A DNA stretch of 64,000 nt. Origin: Rhodobacteraceae bacterium F11138 (GTDB lineage: Bacteria > Pseudomonadota > Alphaproteobacteria > Rhodobacterales > Rhodobacteraceae). A program made the translations under genes and the position numbers. The stretch spans positions 1 to 64,000 of the forward strand of contig JAEKDP010000013.1 in the NCBI GenBank assembly GCA_016521575.1, read 5' to 3'. Shown here piece after piece: positions 61,647 to 64,000 of this stretch; position 1 is the stretch's first letter; each line of letters opens with the position of its first letter. The notes beneath the pieces were generated by a model. That model was not told the origin of the DNA and searched no databases. It saw only the letters and a list, made by a program, of their open reading frames with translations.

Positions 61647-62960
61647 CTATCTCCGACCCCTGTGTCCGCCACCGTGCCCGCCACCGCCGGAACGCCCGCG
61701 ATGGGACGCGGCGCGGGCTTTGTGCGAAGGTGCGCGTTTCGCCATTGCCGAGGGTTTGTGAGAGGGGGCTTTTCTTGCGATCTGTTTCTTCGCGGCGGGC
61801 TTGGCGGCGGCGGGTTTCCTGACTGCGGGTTTCTTTGCGGCCGGTTTGCTGAGTGACGGTTTCCCGGCCGAACTGCGGGTCTTGGCAATCGCGTCGCGCT
61901 TGGCTCCGGCCGGACGGGTCGAAGGGCGGTCGATCTGGGGCAACTTGCCGGCGGCCCCGGGGCGGCTGATATCCGCGGCACCGGACTGGTTCGCCAGCTT
62001 CTGCCGCATGGCGTCGCCACGGCTGTCGCCCTTGTTGACCGGCAGTTTGGTCTTGCCGCCCTCTCCGCGCTTGTCGGATATCTTTTTGCGGGCGTCGTCC
62101 TTGCGCTTGTCGTCGGGGCGCCATTCCTTGTCGCGGATGTTCACCTTGTTGCCGATATTCACGTCGCCATCGACATCCAGATCGATGTCCGGGTTGCGGA
62201 TGATCGGATTGCCGCCCCATCCGCCGCAGTTGTGACAGCCCCAATAGTCGTTCCACGGATCGTCATTGTCGAAAATCGCGTCCATCACCGCATAGGTGCC
62301 AAAGGCGATCGCGCCCGTCATGATCGCATCACCGACCACATCGCTTCCGTTGTCGGCATAGACCACCTGCGGGTCGTATTGCGGGACATAGACGACTTCG
62401 GGATCGGTGGGCTGGATCACCACTTCGTTGTCGTTGCTGACCTCGATGGTCTGGGCATCGCCACTGGTCAACGCGCCGGTGTCGATGGCCTGCTGGCGCA
62501 TCACCTGAACCGCGTTCATGACGTCGTCGCTTTGGGCCACCATGGCGTCGCCCATGGTTTCGGTCCATTCGATGTGATCCGCCATGTCCGAAATCACGTC
62601 CGGAAAGGCGGTGGCCAGCACTTCGACGCTGGCGTCATAGCCTTCCGCCTTGATGCTGTCCTGCAGGCTGTTCTGATCCGTATCAACGTTGTCGGCCAGA
62701 AGCCGATCGGCCTTTACCACCTCAAGCGGGTAGCTTGCGGCCACAAGGACCTGGATCAACAGCGTATCCGGATACAAGGCCACCGGCGCCACCAGGGTTT
62801 CCAGTTCGGCTTCGGTCAGCAGCGTATCGGAGTCGGCTGCGCCGGTTTCGGATGAACCGTCCTGGGCCGCAGTCTGATCGTCGCTTGCAGCGGGCTCGTC
62901 TGTCTGGGCCAAAGCCATTGGCGCGACGCACAGACAGAACGCGACGGCAAGGGGTTTCAT
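61647..62960 (-). CDS. DUF3300 secreted protein with lysine/alanine-rich tail
   Basis: 437 residues. The signal peptide MKPLAVAFCLCVAPMALA is followed by the DUF3300 core (VAPVALYPDTLLIQVLVAAS, YPLEVVKADRLL, QPTDPEVVYVPQYDPQVVY). The last 130 residues are highly basic: repeated KPAAKKPAVRKP-type units, then SHKPS and a Gly-His-Arg-rich end (GGGGHGGGHRGRR). The tail looks like histone H1 or nucleic-acid/anionic-polymer binding. It probably binds cell-wall or outer-membrane polyanions. Paired with DUF2950. Confidence 0.88.
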   Translation of the reverse strand: MKPLAVAFCLCVAPMALAQTDEPAASDDQTAAQDGSSETGAADSDTLLTEAELETLVAPVALYPDTLLIQVLVAASYPLEVVKADRLLADNVDTDQNSLQDSIKAEGYDASVEVLATAFPDVISDMADHIEWTETMGDAMVAQSDDVMNAVQVMRQQAIDTGALTSGDAQTIEVSNDNEVVIQPTDPEVVYVPQYDPQVVYADNGSDVVGDAIMTGAIAFGTYAVMDAIFDNDDPWNDYWGCHNCGGWGGNPIIRNPDIDLDVDGDVNIGNKVNIRDKEWRPDDKRKDDARKKISDKRGEGGKTKLPVNKGDSRGDAMRQKLANQSGAADISRPGAAGKLPQIDRPSTRPAGAKRDAIAKTRSSAGKPSLSKPAAKKPAVRKPAAAKPAAKKQIARKAPSHKPSAMAKRAPSHKARAASHRGRSGGGGHGGGHRGRR

Positions 62961-63164
62961 GGATTGTGTCACGGCGGTTTCTCCCGGGTGTCTACAACTG
63001 GAACGATAGCGGACGTCATTGGGATGGCAACCTTTTTCCTGCGCCTTCGGGGTTTGCCGCTGGCGGTGCTTCATCGGTTGCGAAGCGGGGCGATCCGCGT
63101 CACCTTGTCCGCGACGGGGACGCATAGCAGATCCCCACGGACGCAATGCAGAACGGAGAGCAGC

Positions 63165-63830
63165 ATGACGAGGGTATTGAACGCAGGCCGCAAAGAGCCT
63201 GTATCGGGCATCACGCGGTCCGTCGTGGTGTTTCTGCACGGCTATGGTGCGAACGGGGCCGATCTGTTGGGGCTGGCGGATCCGCTGGGGGAACATTTGC
63301 CGGACACCCTGTTCGTGGCGCCGGATGCGCCGGAAACCATTCCCGGCATGCCCAACGGCTTTCAGTGGTTCCCGATCCCCTGGCTGGACGGTTCCAGCGA
63401 AGAAGAGGCGATGCGCGGCATGGCGGCGGCGGTCGACGACCTGAACGCCTTTCTCGATGCGCTGATGGTTGACGAAGACGTGTTGCCTGAACAGGTGGTC
63501 CTGTTCGGCTTTTCCCAGGGCACGATGATGGCGTTGCATGTCGCCCCGCGCCGCGAGGATCCGGTGGCGGGCATCGTCGCCTTTTCCGGGCGTCTGCTGT
63601 CGCCCGAAACGCTGGAGGACGAGGTCGTGGTGCGGCCCCCGGTTCTGCTGGTGCACGGGGATGCGGACGATATGGTGCCGCCGCAGTCGCTGCAGGAGGC
63701 GGCCCAGTCCTTGCAGGGCGCGGGGTGGAAAGACGTCTATGCCCATGTGATGAAGGGCACCGGACATGGCATTGCCCCGGACGGGCTGAGCGTCGCGCTG
63801 GCCTTCATGCGCGACAAGCTGGGACTGTAG
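63165..63830 (+). CDS. Phospholipase/carboxylesterase family alpha/beta hydrolase
   Basis: 221 residues. The alpha/beta hydrolase fold starts VVVFLHGYGANGADLLGL. The nucleophile Ser is in GFSQGTMMALHVA, Asp in LLVHGDADDMVPPQ and His in GTGHGIAPDG. The family is Abhydrolase_2 (EstA/acyl-protein thioesterase-like). ATG 63165 has a GGAG RBS; the upstream open frame is not conserved. It ends 12 nt before the next gene, so the two are probably co-transcribed. Confidence 0.9.
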   Translation: MTRVLNAGRKEPVSGITRSVVVFLHGYGANGADLLGLADPLGEHLPDTLFVAPDAPETIPGMPNGFQWFPIPWLDGSSEEEAMRGMAAAVDDLNAFLDALMVDEDVLPEQVVLFGFSQGTMMALHVAPRREDPVAGIVAFSGRLLSPETLEDEVVVRPPVLLVHGDADDMVPPQSLQEAAQSLQGAGWKDVYAHVMKGTGHGIAPDGLSVALAFMRDKLGL

Positions 63831-63841
63831 GAGAGCCACAT

Positions 63842-64000
63842 ATGCTGATCGTCACAGGTATCATCGAGGTCCATCCCGACAAGATCGGACCGGCCCGGGC
63901 TGCCGCCATTCAGATGATGCAGGCCACCCGCAAGGAACAAGGCTGCCACGTTTACGAATTCTCGCAACTCGTCGAGACCCCCAACCGGTTCCGTGTCTAC
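63842..64000 (+). CDS. Antibiotic biosynthesis monooxygenase (ABM/YgiN-like) domain protein, 3' end outside window
   Basis: The first 53 residues are visible: MLIVTGIIEVHPDKIGPARAAAI..., with TRKEQGCHVYEFSQLVETPNRFRVY. The EQGCHVYEF strand and the preceding helix are typical of the dimeric ABM ferredoxin-like fold. Such small proteins include quinol monooxygenases and many of unknown function. An RBS (AGGAGAG) precedes the ATG. Confidence 0.85.
   Translation, partial: MLIVTGIIEVHPDKIGPARAAAIQMMQATRKEQGCHVYEFSQLVETPNRFRVY

Noticed and set aside
1..64000. CRISPR array
   Set aside because: No regularly spaced direct repeats and no cas genes were seen.

Overview
The window reads as chromosome of a marine alphaproteobacterium of the Rhodobacteraceae (Roseobacter group). 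The evidence is an overall high GC content, a RpoE-ChrR pair facing a lipid-modification operon as in Rhodobacter sphaeroides, a GTTC-N7-GTTC SOS box in front of lexA, the gene order trpG-trpD-trpC-moaC-moeA-lexA next to comEC, a B12-dependent NrdJ and a pqiABC cluster. This placement comes from gene content and order, not from a search.

Layout. 1-1414: a decayed IS21-family element that has cut off the 3' end of a small conserved gene. 1565-7989: sigma-E module, chrR-rpoE on the minus strand and a tightly coupled six-gene operon on the plus strand (flavoprotein, DUF1365, CFA-synthase-like methyltransferase, SDR, two small membrane proteins), with a shared palindrome holding two divergent TGATCC elements. 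7990-15718: an accessory patchwork containing an IS481 remnant inside a tspO fragment, a fasciclin gene, one intact IS5-family element inside an IS3 orfA remnant, a truncated helicase-nuclease, a Fic protein, a tRNA-derived attachment-like site, a broken tyrosine integrase and a second IS3 orfA scrap. 15719-26761: a peptide-type binding protein, a candidate sRNA, bdhA, putA with its regulator, and a pqiAABC-type envelope lipid transport cluster. 26995-27297: tRNA-Leu(UAA) split by a 217-nt group I intron. 27548-42966: comEC, lexA, molybdenum cofactor and tryptophan genes, a PpiD-like chaperone, an aminotransferase, gpt, a LysE exporter and fabI. 43100-50052: pdxH, a double cold-shock-domain protein, DUF192, tRNA-Pro, a lipoprotein, nrdJ and a highly folded 3' region. 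50360-64000: an EF-hand protein, an MttB-family protein, an outer-membrane barrel, an aminotransferase, cysS behind a cysteine-rich leader peptide, cimA, an SQS/PSY-family protein, an MFS transporter, an AlkA-type glycosylase, DUF2950 and DUF3300 envelope proteins, an esterase and the start of an ABM-domain protein.

How the genes work together. The sigma-E block probably rebuilds membrane acyl chains under singlet-oxygen-type stress, and the nearby fasciclin gene belongs to a family that is sigma-E controlled in R. sphaeroides. The trp-moa-moe-lexA run is one overlapping-gene operon with an internal SOS-controlled lexA promoter. The most unusual items are RNA-level: the tRNA-Leu(UAA) group I intron, the MNRICIIICCIPC leader ahead of cysS with mutually exclusive hairpins, a compact promoter-to-terminator sRNA at 17651-17726, and the folded region after nrdJ.
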